Shown: positions 27,924 through 37,053 of the stretch, piece by piece | How the letters are laid out: each line of letters begins with the position of its first letter | Numbering within the stretch: position 1 is the stretch's first letter | Assembly (NCBI GenBank): GCA_003670925.1 | Contig: QWQG01000165.1 | Coordinates: 1-64,000, forward strand | Reading direction: 5' to 3' | Source: Planctomycetota bacterium | Lineage (GTDB): Bacteria > Planctomycetota > Planctomycetia > Planctomycetales > Planctomycetaceae | Length of the DNA: 64,000 bases | Made by a program: the position numbers and the translations under genes | Notes under the pieces: model-generated | Told to the model about the DNA's origin: nothing | The model's database searches: none | What the model saw: only the letters and a program-made list of their open reading frames with translations

Positions 27924-28193
27924 ATGACGATCAGTCTGGAACAAAAAAAGAAGATCATGGATGAACATGCAAAGACGCCGGGAGACACGGGGTCGCCGGA
28001 AGTTCAGATTGCAGTTTTGACTGCGGAAATTCAGGTCATTACAGAGCACTTGCAAACGCATTCAAAAGACTATTCAAGTCGTCGTGGTTTGCTCGCGAAA
28101 GTGAGTCGTCGCCGTCAGTTCCTCGATTATCTTAAACGCGATGATCTCAATCGCTATGTTGCGATCATCACTCGTCTGAATATCCGAAAGTAG
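27924..28193 (+). CDS. rpsO: 30S ribosomal protein S15
   Basis: The 89-residue product is the normal length for S15. MTISLEQKKKIMDEH, DTGSPEVQIAVLTAEI, HSKDYSSRRGLLAKVSRRRQ and the terminal ITRLNIRK are all conserved family blocks. S15 binds 16S rRNA at the central three-way junction. GGAG about seven bases before the ATG at 27924 fixes the start; the in-frame upstream frame from 27696 is spurious. pnp lies downstream, the same order as in many bacteria. Confidence 0.98.
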   Translation: MTISLEQKKKIMDEHAKTPGDTGSPEVQIAVLTAEIQVITEHLQTHSKDYSSRRGLLAKVSRRRQFLDYLKRDDLNRYVAIITRLNIRK

Positions 28194-28201
28194 AATGATC
28201 A

Positions 28202-28235
28202 GGCGTTGCTGCGGTTCCACCCGGCAACGCCTTTT
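28202..28235 (+). terminator. Intrinsic terminator after rpsO
   Basis: GGCGTTGC (28202-28209) pairs with GCAACGCC (28224-28231) around a 14-base loop and is followed by TTTTCTGCTTTCT. It starts nine bases after the rpsO stop, so read-through to pnp is probably limited. Confidence 0.8.
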
Positions 28236-28547
28236 CTGCTTTCTATTGTGTTGTTTGGTGTCGGTTTCGTTTCTGTTGGATGTTAAGTTGACTGCTGCCG
28301 CAGGTTCGTAGCGGATTGCCGCATCCTGTGGTGACTTTGAGTTGTCGGAAAATTGCAGGCCAGTTGTCAGGCGTCCCCGATGTTGGACGGTGTTGATCTC
28401 GGTAGTCTGTTGGCAGTTGAGCGGGCATAGTTCGCTGCTGCGTCCTTTCCTGATGTCGTAAAAGTTGCTGCACGAGCGTTGAATTTGACCTTCGATCCTG
28501 CCTGCGATGCAGTCCGTTTACCGGCTGGTCCGGGTAAGGAAGTTGTT
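28236..28547 (+). promoter_or_regulatory. pnp upstream region and leader
   Basis: These 312 bases contain no gene and must hold the pnp promoter. In enterobacteria the pnp leader forms a hairpin used in autoregulation by RNase III and PNPase. Several GC-rich complementary stretches exist here, but no single dominant hairpin was identified. Confidence 0.4.
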
Positions 28548-30674
28548 GTGAATAAAGTTACAGTTGAGATTGAATTTGCAGGTCGGAAGTATGCATTGAC
28601 TACTGGTGAACTGGCAAAACAGTGCAGCGGTGCAGTGATGATACAGCATGGTGACACCAGCGTGTTCGTCGCCTCTCAAACAGGTCCCTCCCGTCCAGGG
28701 ACGGATTTCTTTCCCCTGACCGTCGATTACCGCGAACGTCTGGCTGCTGCCGGAAAATTTGCGGGTGGGTATCTGAAACGTGAAGGTCGTCCGACCACAC
28801 GCGAAGTACTGACCAGTCGCTTAACCGACCGTCCCATTCGTCCTTTGTTCCCAAAGGGATTTCGTGACGAAGTTCAGATTATGTGTAACGTCATGTCCTG
28901 TGACGGGGTTAATGATCCGGACGTGTTGAACATCACGGCCGCTAGCGCCGCCCTGATGATTTCGGGGATGCCCTTCAAGGGCCCGATCGCTGCTGTGCGG
29001 GTTGGTATGATTGACGATCAGTTGATCTTAATGCCGACCCGAGAGCAAATGGAAACAAGCAAGCTTGATCTAATCGTGGCGGGTTCAAAGAACGCGGTCC
29101 TGATGATCGAAGGTTTCGGCAACCAGATTCCTGAAAAGGAAATGGGCGATGCCATTATGTTTGCCCATAAAAATATTCAAACTCTGTGCGCTTTGCAGTT
29201 AGATCTGGTCAAACAGTCGGGCGTCGCTCCGACCGTGTTCCCGGAACCTGCCGTCAATCCCTTCTTCGCGAAGCTAAAGACGGAGGCATACAAACAATTG
29301 CAGGACGCGAAGTTAACAAAGATTAAGCAGGAGCGGGCCGAAAAGGTTCGTGAATTGAAGAAGGCGCTGATTGCAAAGTATTTCCCGGACGATGCAGTGA
29401 CCACTGCCGATGGCCTGACGAAGGCTCAGTTTGGTGAAGCGTTCCATGATGTTGAAGAACGCGTGGTCCGCGATATGATCATGGGTGGCAAGCGGATCGA
29501 CGGACGTGTTCCGACGGATCTGCGAGCTGTCAGCAGCAGTGTTTCAGTTCTGCCACGCGTCCACGGTTCTGCCGTGTTCACACGTGGTGAGACTCAGTCC
29601 ATGGCCACCTTGGTTCTGGGGACCACACGTGATCAGCAGAAATTTGACGGCCTGTTTGGCGAAGACGCGCAGCGTTTCATGCTGCACTACTATTTCCCTC
29701 CGTTTTCCGTTGGTGAATGTAAGCCACTTCGAGGGCCAGGACGTCGCGAAATCGGACATGGATGTCTGGCCGAACGATCGGTCTTGCCCGTCATTCCGCC
29801 GTCGGACAAATTCCCTTATACGATCAGGATTCTCTCAGATATTCTGGAATCCAACGGCAGCAGTTCAATGGCGTCTGTGTGTAGCGCCACCTTGGCTCTC
29901 ATGGACGCCGGTGTCCCGATTCTGCAGCCCGTAGCTGGGATCAGCATCGGTTTGGTCGAAGAAGGTAGTCGTTTTACCTTGCTGACGGATATCATGGGCG
30001 ACGAAGACCACTTCGGCGACATGGACTTCAAAGTTGCCGGCACTGGTCGTGGTGTCACGGGAATTCAGCTGGATCTTAAGAACGAAGGCATCAGCGAAGA
30101 AATTATTCGCGGCACACTTGAGCAGGCATTGAAAGCACGGAAGGAATTGTTGCGGGAAATGCTAACCGCCATCAGGCGTCCACGCGGTGAAGTGTCAGAA
30201 CATGCCCCGAAGCTTGTTCAGACATCCATCAATCCGGAAAAGATCGGTCTCTTGATCGGTCCAGGCGGAAAGACTATTCGTGCTATTCAAGAAGAGTCTG
30301 GAGCTCAGATTGACATTGCCGAAGACGGCACCGTCACAATTTCTGCAGTGAACGCCCAGTGCGCCGATATGGCACTGGCCCGCGTAGAAGCTCTGTGTGA
30401 GGAAATCCAGCCGGGACGCATTTATTTGGGTAAGGTCACTTCAATCAAGGACTTCGGTGCCTTCATTGAGATCGCTCCGGGCAAAGACGGACTGTGTCAC
30501 ATCTCCGAACTGTCGGATGGTTTTGTAAAGAACGTCTCGGACGTCTGCAAAATCGGTGACACGTTTGAAGTAAAGGTCATTGCAGTCGATGACCAGAACC
30601 GCGTGAAGCTGTCCCGGAAAGCTGTCCTGTTGGCATCTAAGCAGGATGCACCAGCAGACGACGACGAGGAATAA
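28548..30674 (+). CDS. pnp: Polyribonucleotide nucleotidyltransferase (PNPase)
   Basis: PNPase degrades RNA 3' to 5' by phosphorolysis. A GTG at 28548 with AAGGAAG upstream gives 708 residues, the usual length. The first RNase PH domain covers about 10-215 and a helical domain 225-310. The second RNase PH domain runs from about 320 to 550, with GDRHFGDMDFKVAGT-like catalytic Asp residues at DEDHFGDMDFKVAGT. A KH domain (IGLLIGPGGKTIRAIQEESG) and an S1 domain (GKVTSIKDFGAFIEIAPGKDG) complete the protein. The longer frame to 28479 would add 23 residues that are not conserved in the family. Confidence 0.97.
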   Translation: MNKVTVEIEFAGRKYALTTGELAKQCSGAVMIQHGDTSVFVASQTGPSRPGTDFFPLTVDYRERLAAAGKFAGGYLKREGRPTTREVLTSRLTDRPIRPLFPKGFRDEVQIMCNVMSCDGVNDPDVLNITAASAALMISGMPFKGPIAAVRVGMIDDQLILMPTREQMETSKLDLIVAGSKNAVLMIEGFGNQIPEKEMGDAIMFAHKNIQTLCALQLDLVKQSGVAPTVFPEPAVNPFFAKLKTEAYKQLQDAKLTKIKQERAEKVRELKKALIAKYFPDDAVTTADGLTKAQFGEAFHDVEERVVRDMIMGGKRIDGRVPTDLRAVSSSVSVLPRVHGSAVFTRGETQSMATLVLGTTRDQQKFDGLFGEDAQRFMLHYYFPPFSVGECKPLRGPGRREIGHGCLAERSVLPVIPPSDKFPYTIRILSDILESNGSSSMASVCSATLALMDAGVPILQPVAGISIGLVEEGSRFTLLTDIMGDEDHFGDMDFKVAGTGRGVTGIQLDLKNEGISEEIIRGTLEQALKARKELLREMLTAIRRPRGEVSEHAPKLVQTSINPEKIGLLIGPGGKTIRAIQEESGAQIDIAEDGTVTISAVNAQCADMALARVEALCEEIQPGRIYLGKVTSIKDFGAFIEIAPGKDGLCHISELSDGFVKNVSDVCKIGDTFEVKVIAVDDQNRVKLSRKAVLLASKQDAPADDDEE

Positions 30675-30687
30675 ACTAAGGACTTCG

Positions 30688-30717
30688 CAGGACGGGTTTT
30701 CGGACCCGTCCTGTTTT
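30688..30717 (+). terminator. Strong terminator after pnp
   Basis: CAGGACGGGT (30688-30697) pairs perfectly with ACCCGTCCTG (30704-30713) around TTTCGG, followed by TTTT. It begins 13 bases after the pnp stop. Confidence 0.92.
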
Positions 30718-30861
30718 CATCCTCTGGGAGTGCGGCGGCTCGATGACGCTTTGGAATTCCGGGGGCAGCCATTTTGTCGATGAACACCTGAAATAAAGTT
30801 GCTTCGGGACAATGCAAAGCTCCGTCGAGCAGGAGCACTCCCGAAATGCAGCGTCATGCGT

Positions 30862-31214
30862 TCAACAACGCGCAAACTTCGATGCGAAGTCTAGGTTGCA
30901 GCACACTGGTCGCTTCGTCGCAAATCTGGCCCCCCATGTTCGACGTAGTTGTTGTGCTTGCCGCACGAGTACCGTGACCCGATCTTCCTGCGGATCGACA
31001 ATCCCGTATTCAGCGATGCCTGCTCGAGCATAATCGCGAGACTAACTTCATAGTCGCGAGTTCGCGCTTCCGTGCTGTGGCTCACAATCTCCAGTGCTAG
31101 GCCGATGAGCGTTGGGTAATCAACATCCGGCCCCGGAGCATTTTCCGGCGTAATAGAGACAAGGTCAGGTACCCCGCATCGTGCCTGGGAATAGTCTGGT
31201 TGGCAGCGGTGCAA
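30862..31214 (-). pseudogene. Frameshifted Uma2-family (DUF820) nuclease-like gene
   Basis: Two overlapping minus-strand frames carry consecutive parts of a Uma2-type protein. One gives GVPDLVSITPENAPGPDVDY and LALEIVSHSTEARTRDYEVS. The second, after a shift near 31015, gives AGIAEYGIVDPQEDRVTVLV and ends with TGA at 30862. In Uma2 proteins these parts are contiguous (PDxVxxxP...xxxEIxSxST...DxExKxxxYAxAGIxEYWIVD). The N-terminal third is missing or unrecognisable. Uma2 proteins have a PD-(D/E)xK fold, are hugely expanded in planctomycetes and cyanobacteria, and have unknown function. This copy is clearly broken. Confidence 0.75.
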
Positions 31215-31516
31215 ACAAAGTCACAGAACCAGTCGGAGCTAGCGCTTCAAACAGACCAAGGTAAGCGTCCGAGGACCAGCCTTCCAGTACTACAGGCGAA
31301 CATCGGCGGTAACTGTGCTGACACGGATTTCGCATCCTGCTAGAATTCTTCCGGCCATCCGGGATTAGTGACTTTAATTTTAGGTCAGACAGACATCTCA
31401 GGGGTGTATCCAAGAATTTCGAGCGTCGTTTTGATTGACAGCCATGTGTGTGATCATGAGCGAAACTGTTCAATCAGGACTGTGCCAACAAGCATAAAGG
31501 GCAGGCGGAACCGTTC
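31215..31516. other. Spacer between Uma2 remnant and DUF6677-like gene
   Basis: About 300 bases without an intact gene. A minus-strand frame (31165-31473) could be the degraded upstream part of the Uma2 gene, but no family motif is visible. The promoter of the gene at 31517 should be here; a TTGACA at about 31435 has no convincing -10 partner. Confidence 0.4.
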
Positions 31517-32398
31517 ATGAAAGACCCAAGAGTACGATTAAGAAACCCTCTGATTGCGGCCGTGCTGGCGTTTGCGATCCCCGGGGCTGGACATTGGTAC
31601 CAAGGACGACGATTTAAAGCGACGATCTACTCCGTCTGCATCCTCACGATTTTCGTGTGGGGCATGATTTTGGGCGGTGGCCAGCCGGTCTATAGTCAAC
31701 TGATCTATCGCACTGAAGGCCAAGCTCCGACGGCTCAACTTCAGGCTTCCCTGCCGCGCATGAAGTTTTCTTTCGGTTATGCCGCGCAGGTGCTAGTCGG
31801 CGCACCAGCATGGCCTGCGATCATCCAAGAAATGCGGATTCGAAACAGCGACGCCGATATTAAATGGATCGATGGGCCGATCAAAAGCGACTTTCAAGGT
31901 CTTCTGTCACGCGGTTTTGGGAACCCCATGTCAGAAATGATCACCGGGACGATTGAACTGAATCCTGCCAACCCACAAGGCAGTGATGTCGTCACGGGGA
32001 CGCTACATGGTGTATTCGCGGATGGATCTACACGAGATTATGTATTGGCGGGTGACATTAACCTTGGGCGTAAAGTCTTTGGATCACCACGTCGTGAAGT
32101 TCGTTGTGATGTACTGACAATGGACGATGATGGCCGTGAAGTTTGGTTGAAGCTGGAAGGGAGTATCTCCCGAAGTGCTGTCGATTGGTTTCAAGCACCC
32201 CGTGATACGCTTGAACTGGATCGATTGAATGGTGAGTTGAGTCAGAATTTTGATATCGGGTCCGTTTTCACTTGGATCGCCGGTCTACTTAATCTCTTGG
32301 CGATCTGGGATGCCGCTGAAGGTCCAGCGTACGGCTACGGTGACGAAGAAGAAATTCCTGATGACGATGAACCCGCTCCAGAGAAAAAAACGGGCTGA
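31517..32398 (+). CDS. Membrane-associated hypothetical protein (DUF6677-like)
   Basis: The 293-residue product starts with a basic stretch. Its first membrane segment is of the kind seen in TM2-like proteins: AAVLAFAIPGAGHWYQGRRF, an AG-x-GHWYxGR motif followed by a second helix (YSVCILTIFVWGMILGG). The middle, about 60-245, is a soluble beta-rich domain. A last helix (VFTWIAGLLNLLAIWDAAEG) precedes an acidic tail. It resembles a planctomycete family that I recall as DUF6677; the name should be checked. Function is unknown. It is likely co-transcribed with the 57-residue membrane protein downstream. Confidence 0.75.
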   Translation: MKDPRVRLRNPLIAAVLAFAIPGAGHWYQGRRFKATIYSVCILTIFVWGMILGGGQPVYSQLIYRTEGQAPTAQLQASLPRMKFSFGYAAQVLVGAPAWPAIIQEMRIRNSDADIKWIDGPIKSDFQGLLSRGFGNPMSEMITGTIELNPANPQGSDVVTGTLHGVFADGSTRDYVLAGDINLGRKVFGSPRREVRCDVLTMDDDGREVWLKLEGSISRSAVDWFQAPRDTLELDRLNGELSQNFDIGSVFTWIAGLLNLLAIWDAAEGPAYGYGDEEEIPDDDEPAPEKKTG

Positions 32399-32529
32399 CC
32401 CAATGTCTTGCGGTTTCGATGGTTGTGGTTGGACCACGCTCCACGTCAGCAATGGGACGCGGTCGTCGAATGCGAAAGTCGCAGCGCTGAACTCAGATTC
32501 CACTTGACGCAAATTTTCGGATCAAATGT

Positions 32530-32703
32530 ATGCAACTCGCCGCCCTTTATGCCATTCCACTGACCGTTGGCATCTCACTTGTTTACTCTGCCAGTCGCTT
32601 CGAATTGCCTGAGAAAATCTTGCGATCTGCTGTGCTGATGTTTGCCAAAACTATCGCCGCGCTTGTCGCGTTGTACTTAATTTTGTTGTATTTATCCCGA
32701 TAA
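32530..32703 (+). CDS. 57-residue membrane protein
   Basis: The small frame encodes MQLAALYAIPLTVGISLVYS, a charged turn with ELPEKI, and a second hydrophobic segment ending YLILLYLSR. This is a helical hairpin in the inner membrane. It lies 131 bases after the DUF6677-like gene and 42 bases before the nucleotidyltransferase-like gene, on the same strand, so it is probably part of the same transcript. No strong ribosome binding site is seen. The clean two-helix pattern supports a real gene. Function unknown. Confidence 0.65.
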   Translation: MQLAALYAIPLTVGISLVYSASRFELPEKILRSAVLMFAKTIAALVALYLILLYLSR

Positions 32704-32745
32704 CGCCTGTTACGCTGATGCAGAAACACGGATTGAATGTAGATC

Positions 32746-34020
32746 ATGCGGATCCTGCTGTTTGAAGACGCACGTGCTGAAGACCTGACACCCATTGCAT
32801 TGGTGCGACCAGTATTTGAACTGGTCTGTGGTCGTGATTCGCTGCGCCGGCGGTTGCAACGTTGGTTTCCGGAAGCGGACTTTGGCGTCTGGGTCAGACC
32901 TTGGCTGGTGGATGCCTATGCTGAAGAACAGCCTACAATTACGGTCAATAATCTCAACTGGATTCGCAGCGGTAAAGTTCTCGTGGTGAATGGCCGCTGG
33001 TTGCCGGAACGACGACTGACAGATCTGGATTTTGTGACACACCAAACTGGTTTTGTCGATGGCCATCCGGCATGGATGCTGATCCCCGGCGAAGAACTTG
33101 GCGAACTCATGCAGGGTGATCCCGCGACAGCATTGGGGCAGTATGCCAATAGTCAGCGGGGACTTCCGACAAGCGGATGTTGGATTCAATATCCATGGGA
33201 TCTCGTCTCCCAAAATGCGGCACAGTTAATTCGCGATTTTACTGACGAAGGAGTTTCCGATTTTCCAAAGTTGGAGCATGTTCAAGTCCTCGGCGATCCA
33301 ACGGATGTCTACATTTCTCGGCGGGCAGAAATCGATCCGTATGTTGTGATCGATGCTCGTAGTGGACCAGTGTCGATTGATCGCGATGCGAAGATTCAAT
33401 CCTTCACGCGGATCGAAGGCCCGTGTCATATCGGTCGTGGTTCACAACTATTTCGCGCTCTGGTCCGTAAGGGAACAACGATTGGTGAACACTGTCGAGT
33501 CGGCGGTGAAATTGAGGCATCGGTCATGCATAGTTACGTCAACAAGTACCACGAAGGTTTTGTTGGACACAGCTATATTTGTCCGTGGGTAAACATCGGA
33601 GCCATGTCGTGCACTTCGGATCTGAAAAACGACTACACGACAGTAAAGGTACCGCTCCGCGGTCAGATGATTGATTCTGGTTTAAGCAAAGTCGGATCTT
33701 TTATCGGTGATCATGCCAAGACTGCAATGGACAGTATGTTCAATTCCGGTTCATCCATTGGCATCTGCACAATGGTGATCCCCGGAGGACGACTATTGCC
33801 GCGAAATATTCCGTCGTTTAGCAGCGTGATGTTGGGTCAACTGTCGGACAACTGGACCCTCGATGCGGCAATTGAGACTGCTCGGTCGATGATGAACCGC
33901 CGCAATCAGACCTTAACAATAACAGCCGAACGCTTATTACGAATCGTGCATCAACGCACTGAACAAGAACGCCAGAACGTTCTGCAATATGCGATGAACC
34001 ACAAAGTGTTCCATGAATAG
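32746..34020 (+). CDS. GlmU-like sugar nucleotidyltransferase/hexapeptide protein
   Basis: The 424-residue product has an N-terminal domain (about 1-170) of the GlmU-like NTP-transferase type, beginning MRILLFEDARAEDLTPIALV and RPVFELVCGRDSLRRR. A left-handed beta-helix follows (about 195-370), with repeats such as EIDPYVVIDARSGPVSIDRD and YICPWVNIGAMSCTSDLKND. The classic GxGTRM nucleotide loop of GlmU is not present, as in the PF13562-type family. It may transfer a nucleotidyl or acyl group to a sugar phosphate for envelope synthesis; the reaction is inferred only from the fold. A long helical C terminus may mediate assembly. Confidence 0.78.
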   Translation: MRILLFEDARAEDLTPIALVRPVFELVCGRDSLRRRLQRWFPEADFGVWVRPWLVDAYAEEQPTITVNNLNWIRSGKVLVVNGRWLPERRLTDLDFVTHQTGFVDGHPAWMLIPGEELGELMQGDPATALGQYANSQRGLPTSGCWIQYPWDLVSQNAAQLIRDFTDEGVSDFPKLEHVQVLGDPTDVYISRRAEIDPYVVIDARSGPVSIDRDAKIQSFTRIEGPCHIGRGSQLFRALVRKGTTIGEHCRVGGEIEASVMHSYVNKYHEGFVGHSYICPWVNIGAMSCTSDLKNDYTTVKVPLRGQMIDSGLSKVGSFIGDHAKTAMDSMFNSGSSIGICTMVIPGGRLLPRNIPSFSSVMLGQLSDNWTLDAAIETARSMMNRRNQTLTITAERLLRIVHQRTEQERQNVLQYAMNHKVFHE

Positions 34021-34065
34021 TTCAGGGGCGGCGTCAGTCCGCAGTCCAATACGGCGGGAGCTGGA

Positions 34066-35058
34066 TCAGAAACTGCGAGTGTCGGGCGGGGCGACAGGCG
34101 CGGCATCTTTGCGGAAAACCATGTCAGTCGGTCGACCGCAGTGAGGACATGGGATTCGAAAATGGCTGGTCACTTTGGTGACTGCCCGCAGGTCTGGATT
34201 TGCTAGGCACAAGTTTCCCAAGGCATCAAAGCCGACTGCCTGAGTTCCCTCAGGCACACTGGCAAAGGTTTTGAAATCCTGTGGGCGAACTTGATCACGA
34301 CACACGAAAGTCAGCTGCGAATTTCCAGCCGCCCGGCCTACCAAGCCCAGCATGTTACCATCCGGCTGGAGCATCAATCGCGATGAACCTAGTGGAGCAA
34401 ATCCAGATGGAGTGATTTCACCGTTTCCGGCAATGTGAACCATTTCACCAGATACCAGTAAAGCTTCTGTTTGACCGCCAGCGTTTAGCACAAGATCGGA
34501 AACGGGCTGATAGATACGAGTAAGTTCCGTGACGCTGCCATTCGTCGTGATGACTACGATGCGATTTGCATCCTTTGACGCAACAATAAACTGCCCAATT
34601 GTGTCTCGCACAAATGATGTCGCGGCAAATGTCAGTTCGTGCAGCACGATGCTTTGCCCAATCGGGTTAACCATCTGAATCTGAGACTCGCGCGGATCAG
34701 AAGTCAGCACATACAGATTATCATCAGCATCGAGTTGAATGCGTTGGATGTGGCTGAGGTCTGAAATTGGCAAGCTCACTTCGCCATTGTCCCCCAAACG
34801 GAACACGCATTTCGCGCTCTTGTCGGCTACAAAAATGTGGCCGTTTTTTCCAATCCGCAGATCGACAGGTTCGATCACCTTCACCGGCAGGCGTTCAATC
34901 ACAGGCCGTGATGGCACAATGATCGGAGCGTGATCGTGTTTTTCAATGGCCCCCAAAGACGGAAGTTCGTCCGAGACGACAGACGTACTGCCAGCGAAGA
35001 TCGCCCCCCCAAAAAAAGTCGATGCGATGATTCTGGAAATCGTAAATGCTTTTTGCAT
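34066..35058 (-). CDS. Secreted NHL/SMP-30-like beta-propeller protein
   Basis: From the ATG at 35058 the 330-residue product has a signal peptide (MQKAFTISRIIASTFFGGA). The longer frame to 35157 would bury it. Repeats with the NHL pattern include PVDLRIGKNGHIFVADKSAK, IQRIQLDADDNLYVLTSDP and AVGFDALGNLCLANPDL, predicting about six blades. The C terminus carries an odd CPHCGRP motif that could bind metal or form a disulfide. The protein is periplasmic and probably a binding or lactonase-like propeller; no catalytic residues are assignable. It converges with the nucleotidyltransferase gene. Confidence 0.75.
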   Translation of the reverse strand: MQKAFTISRIIASTFFGGAIFAGSTSVVSDELPSLGAIEKHDHAPIIVPSRPVIERLPVKVIEPVDLRIGKNGHIFVADKSAKCVFRLGDNGEVSLPISDLSHIQRIQLDADDNLYVLTSDPRESQIQMVNPIGQSIVLHELTFAATSFVRDTIGQFIVASKDANRIVVITTNGSVTELTRIYQPVSDLVLNAGGQTEALLVSGEMVHIAGNGEITPSGFAPLGSSRLMLQPDGNMLGLVGRAAGNSQLTFVCRDQVRPQDFKTFASVPEGTQAVGFDALGNLCLANPDLRAVTKVTSHFRIPCPHCGRPTDMVFRKDAAPVAPPDTRSF

Positions 35059-35400
35059 TTTGCAAAGTTCCCCAAATCGTGGCCTAGCCGCGGAGATTCG
35101 ATCAACAACGCCAGAGAGTGCTCTCCGAATTATCGGCATACATTTTGACGCCGTCAATCATTTGATCCAGAAAATCTTTGCTAGGTGGCAAGCCGATGGC
35201 TTTTTCCGCCTCTGCCACACACAGAAGGACCTCTATCGCGATCGCCCGTCGGAAAATCTCAGAGTTCTGCTCAGTACAGGACCGTTCGCACCACAGAGCG
35301 CCGGCACCCTCCTAGAGTTGCAGCGAGGCCTTGCGTTTGCTCCGATGCACGCAACTCGAGTATCCTGTGGTATCCATTTTTCTACTTTAGGAAATATCAA

Positions 35401-36849
35401 ATGCCCAATCTAGAACTTCGATCTGCTTGCTTTTTGTGGCTCATGGTATTTGTTGCGGCTGTTTTGCAAACGGCTGTTTTGCATGCGGGTGAAGATGTCG
35501 CGTGGTTTCGTCGCGATCACGGGGTTGCGCCGGAAGGAGTGCTGCTGCCAACGGAGTTCGGTGAGGGGGAAGAGCGATTGTGGCGCGTCGAATTGTCGCC
35601 TGGAATTTCCACGCCGTGCCTCTGCGGCGATTCCATCTTCGTTACGACGTATGTGGCGGAGTCCAAAGAACTGGCGACTGTCGCCTTAGATCGTACGACC
35701 GGGAAGATTCGCTGGAAAAAAATTGTACCCACGCAGACTCTGGAAGCTTTTCATGACGTCGGAAGTCCGGCCTCAGCAACACCAGCTTGCAATGGGACGC
35801 AGGTATTTTCGTTCTTCGGAAGCTATGGATTGCTCTGCTACGATGTCAACGGACAGCTGCTGTGGGAAAGGCCGATGGGGCCGTTTCAGGACGAATTCGG
35901 TGCGTCCAGTTCCCCGGTGCTGGTTGGCAACAAAGTAATTTTGAATGAAGACCATGATCGCGACAGTTTTCTGATGGCTTTGGATCAACAGACAGGAGAA
36001 GTCGTCTGGAAAACCGCTCGTGAAGAGGCGACTCGGAGCTATGCCACTCCGGTAGTGTTCGAAAATCACGGACGCACGGAAATTCTGGTGGCAGGGTCAC
36101 GACAATTAGCCGCCTATGATCCGCACGATGGGAAAAAGCTCTGGTGGTTCGATGGCCTGTCGCGCATCGTTGACAGCACGCCGATGGTTGTGGACGGCGA
36201 CATCTATTTTGCCACATGGACGCCGGGTGGCGATTCGGACGACCGCATCCGCATGGAGCCTTTTCCCATGGCGTTGACGAGTTTTGACAAGAACAACGAC
36301 GGCGAAATTGGAAAGGACGAGCTTCCTCCAGGCAATCCAATTCTTGAACGATTCTTCCGCATTGATCTCAGCCAGAATCAGGGACTGGATCAACGGGAAT
36401 GGGAAAAGCACGCCCTTGTGTTTGAGCGTGCGCAGAACATCGCCGCTGCGATTCGACCTGGGAGTCACGGTCCGCTGCCTGCAGAAAACGTCAAATGGAA
36501 TTACCGCCGCAGTCTTCCGACGGTTCCCAGTTCCGTGGTCTATGACGGCGTGCTGTACATGATCAAAGACGGCGGCATTATTACGAGCCTTGATGCATCT
36601 AGCGGCGAGGCATTGAAACAGGCGCGCGCAATCGGTGGAGGCAGTTATTATGCATCCATCGTGGCTGGTGACGGAAAAATTTACCTGATCAACGATGGCG
36701 GCGTGGTCAGTATTTTGAAAGCCGGACGAGACTGGAGCATCCTTGGCAGCTACGATTTCAAAGAACGCATCCTTGCCACACCCGTCATCGCAGACGGGAT
36801 GATGTTGATTCGCACGGATAATGCGTTGTATGCGTTTCGGACGAGATGA
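35401..36849 (+). CDS. PQQ-type beta-propeller protein with embedded EF-hand pair
   Basis: The ATG at 35401 starts a signal peptide (LRSACFLWLMVFVAAVLQTA); the longer frame from 35185 is not signal-like. The 482-residue mature protein has PQQ-like propeller repeats such as ATVALDRTTGKIRWKKIV and LMALDQQTGEVVWKTAREE. Between blades, at about 295-345, is TSFDKNNDGEIGKDELP, a canonical EF-hand loop. A second loop, IDLSQNQGLDQREW, follows. EF-hand/PQQ combinations are known in planctomycetes and suggest calcium-dependent folding. There are no heme-binding or clear dehydrogenase residues, so it is probably a periplasmic binding or scaffold protein. Confidence 0.85.
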   Translation: MPNLELRSACFLWLMVFVAAVLQTAVLHAGEDVAWFRRDHGVAPEGVLLPTEFGEGEERLWRVELSPGISTPCLCGDSIFVTTYVAESKELATVALDRTTGKIRWKKIVPTQTLEAFHDVGSPASATPACNGTQVFSFFGSYGLLCYDVNGQLLWERPMGPFQDEFGASSSPVLVGNKVILNEDHDRDSFLMALDQQTGEVVWKTAREEATRSYATPVVFENHGRTEILVAGSRQLAAYDPHDGKKLWWFDGLSRIVDSTPMVVDGDIYFATWTPGGDSDDRIRMEPFPMALTSFDKNNDGEIGKDELPPGNPILERFFRIDLSQNQGLDQREWEKHALVFERAQNIAAAIRPGSHGPLPAENVKWNYRRSLPTVPSSVVYDGVLYMIKDGGIITSLDASSGEALKQARAIGGGSYYASIVAGDGKIYLINDGGVVSILKAGRDWSILGSYDFKERILATPVIADGMMLIRTDNALYAFRTR

Positions 36850-36880
36850 ACTAGGTGAACCGGTTGCATCCCATCCCTCT

Positions 36881-37045
36881 TCAATCATCGGTATCCATCA
36901 GGAGCTCCGGATCTAATCCTTGATCTGTAGCATGACAAAATAAAGCCGCATAAGTCACGCTAAATATGTCGCGGAATTGTGGAGACGCAACGGGTGCCCG
37001 TGCGACCTCGCAAAGGATCTTCTCGACGAAACGCGGCAGCAACAT
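36881..37045 (-). CDS. 54-residue hypothetical protein downstream of lactonase
   Basis: The frame from the ATG at 37045 encodes LLPRFVEKILCEVARAPVAS, then FRDIFSVTYAALFCHATDQG and an acidic end. It starts eight bases after the lactonase stop codon on the same strand, which suggests co-translation. The residue pattern (amphipathic helices, two Cys) looks coding, but no family is recognised. A chance frame cannot be excluded. Confidence 0.45.
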   Translation of the reverse strand: MLLPRFVEKILCEVARAPVASPQFRDIFSVTYAALFCHATDQGLDPELLMDTDD

Positions 37046-37053
37046 GGCTGAAT

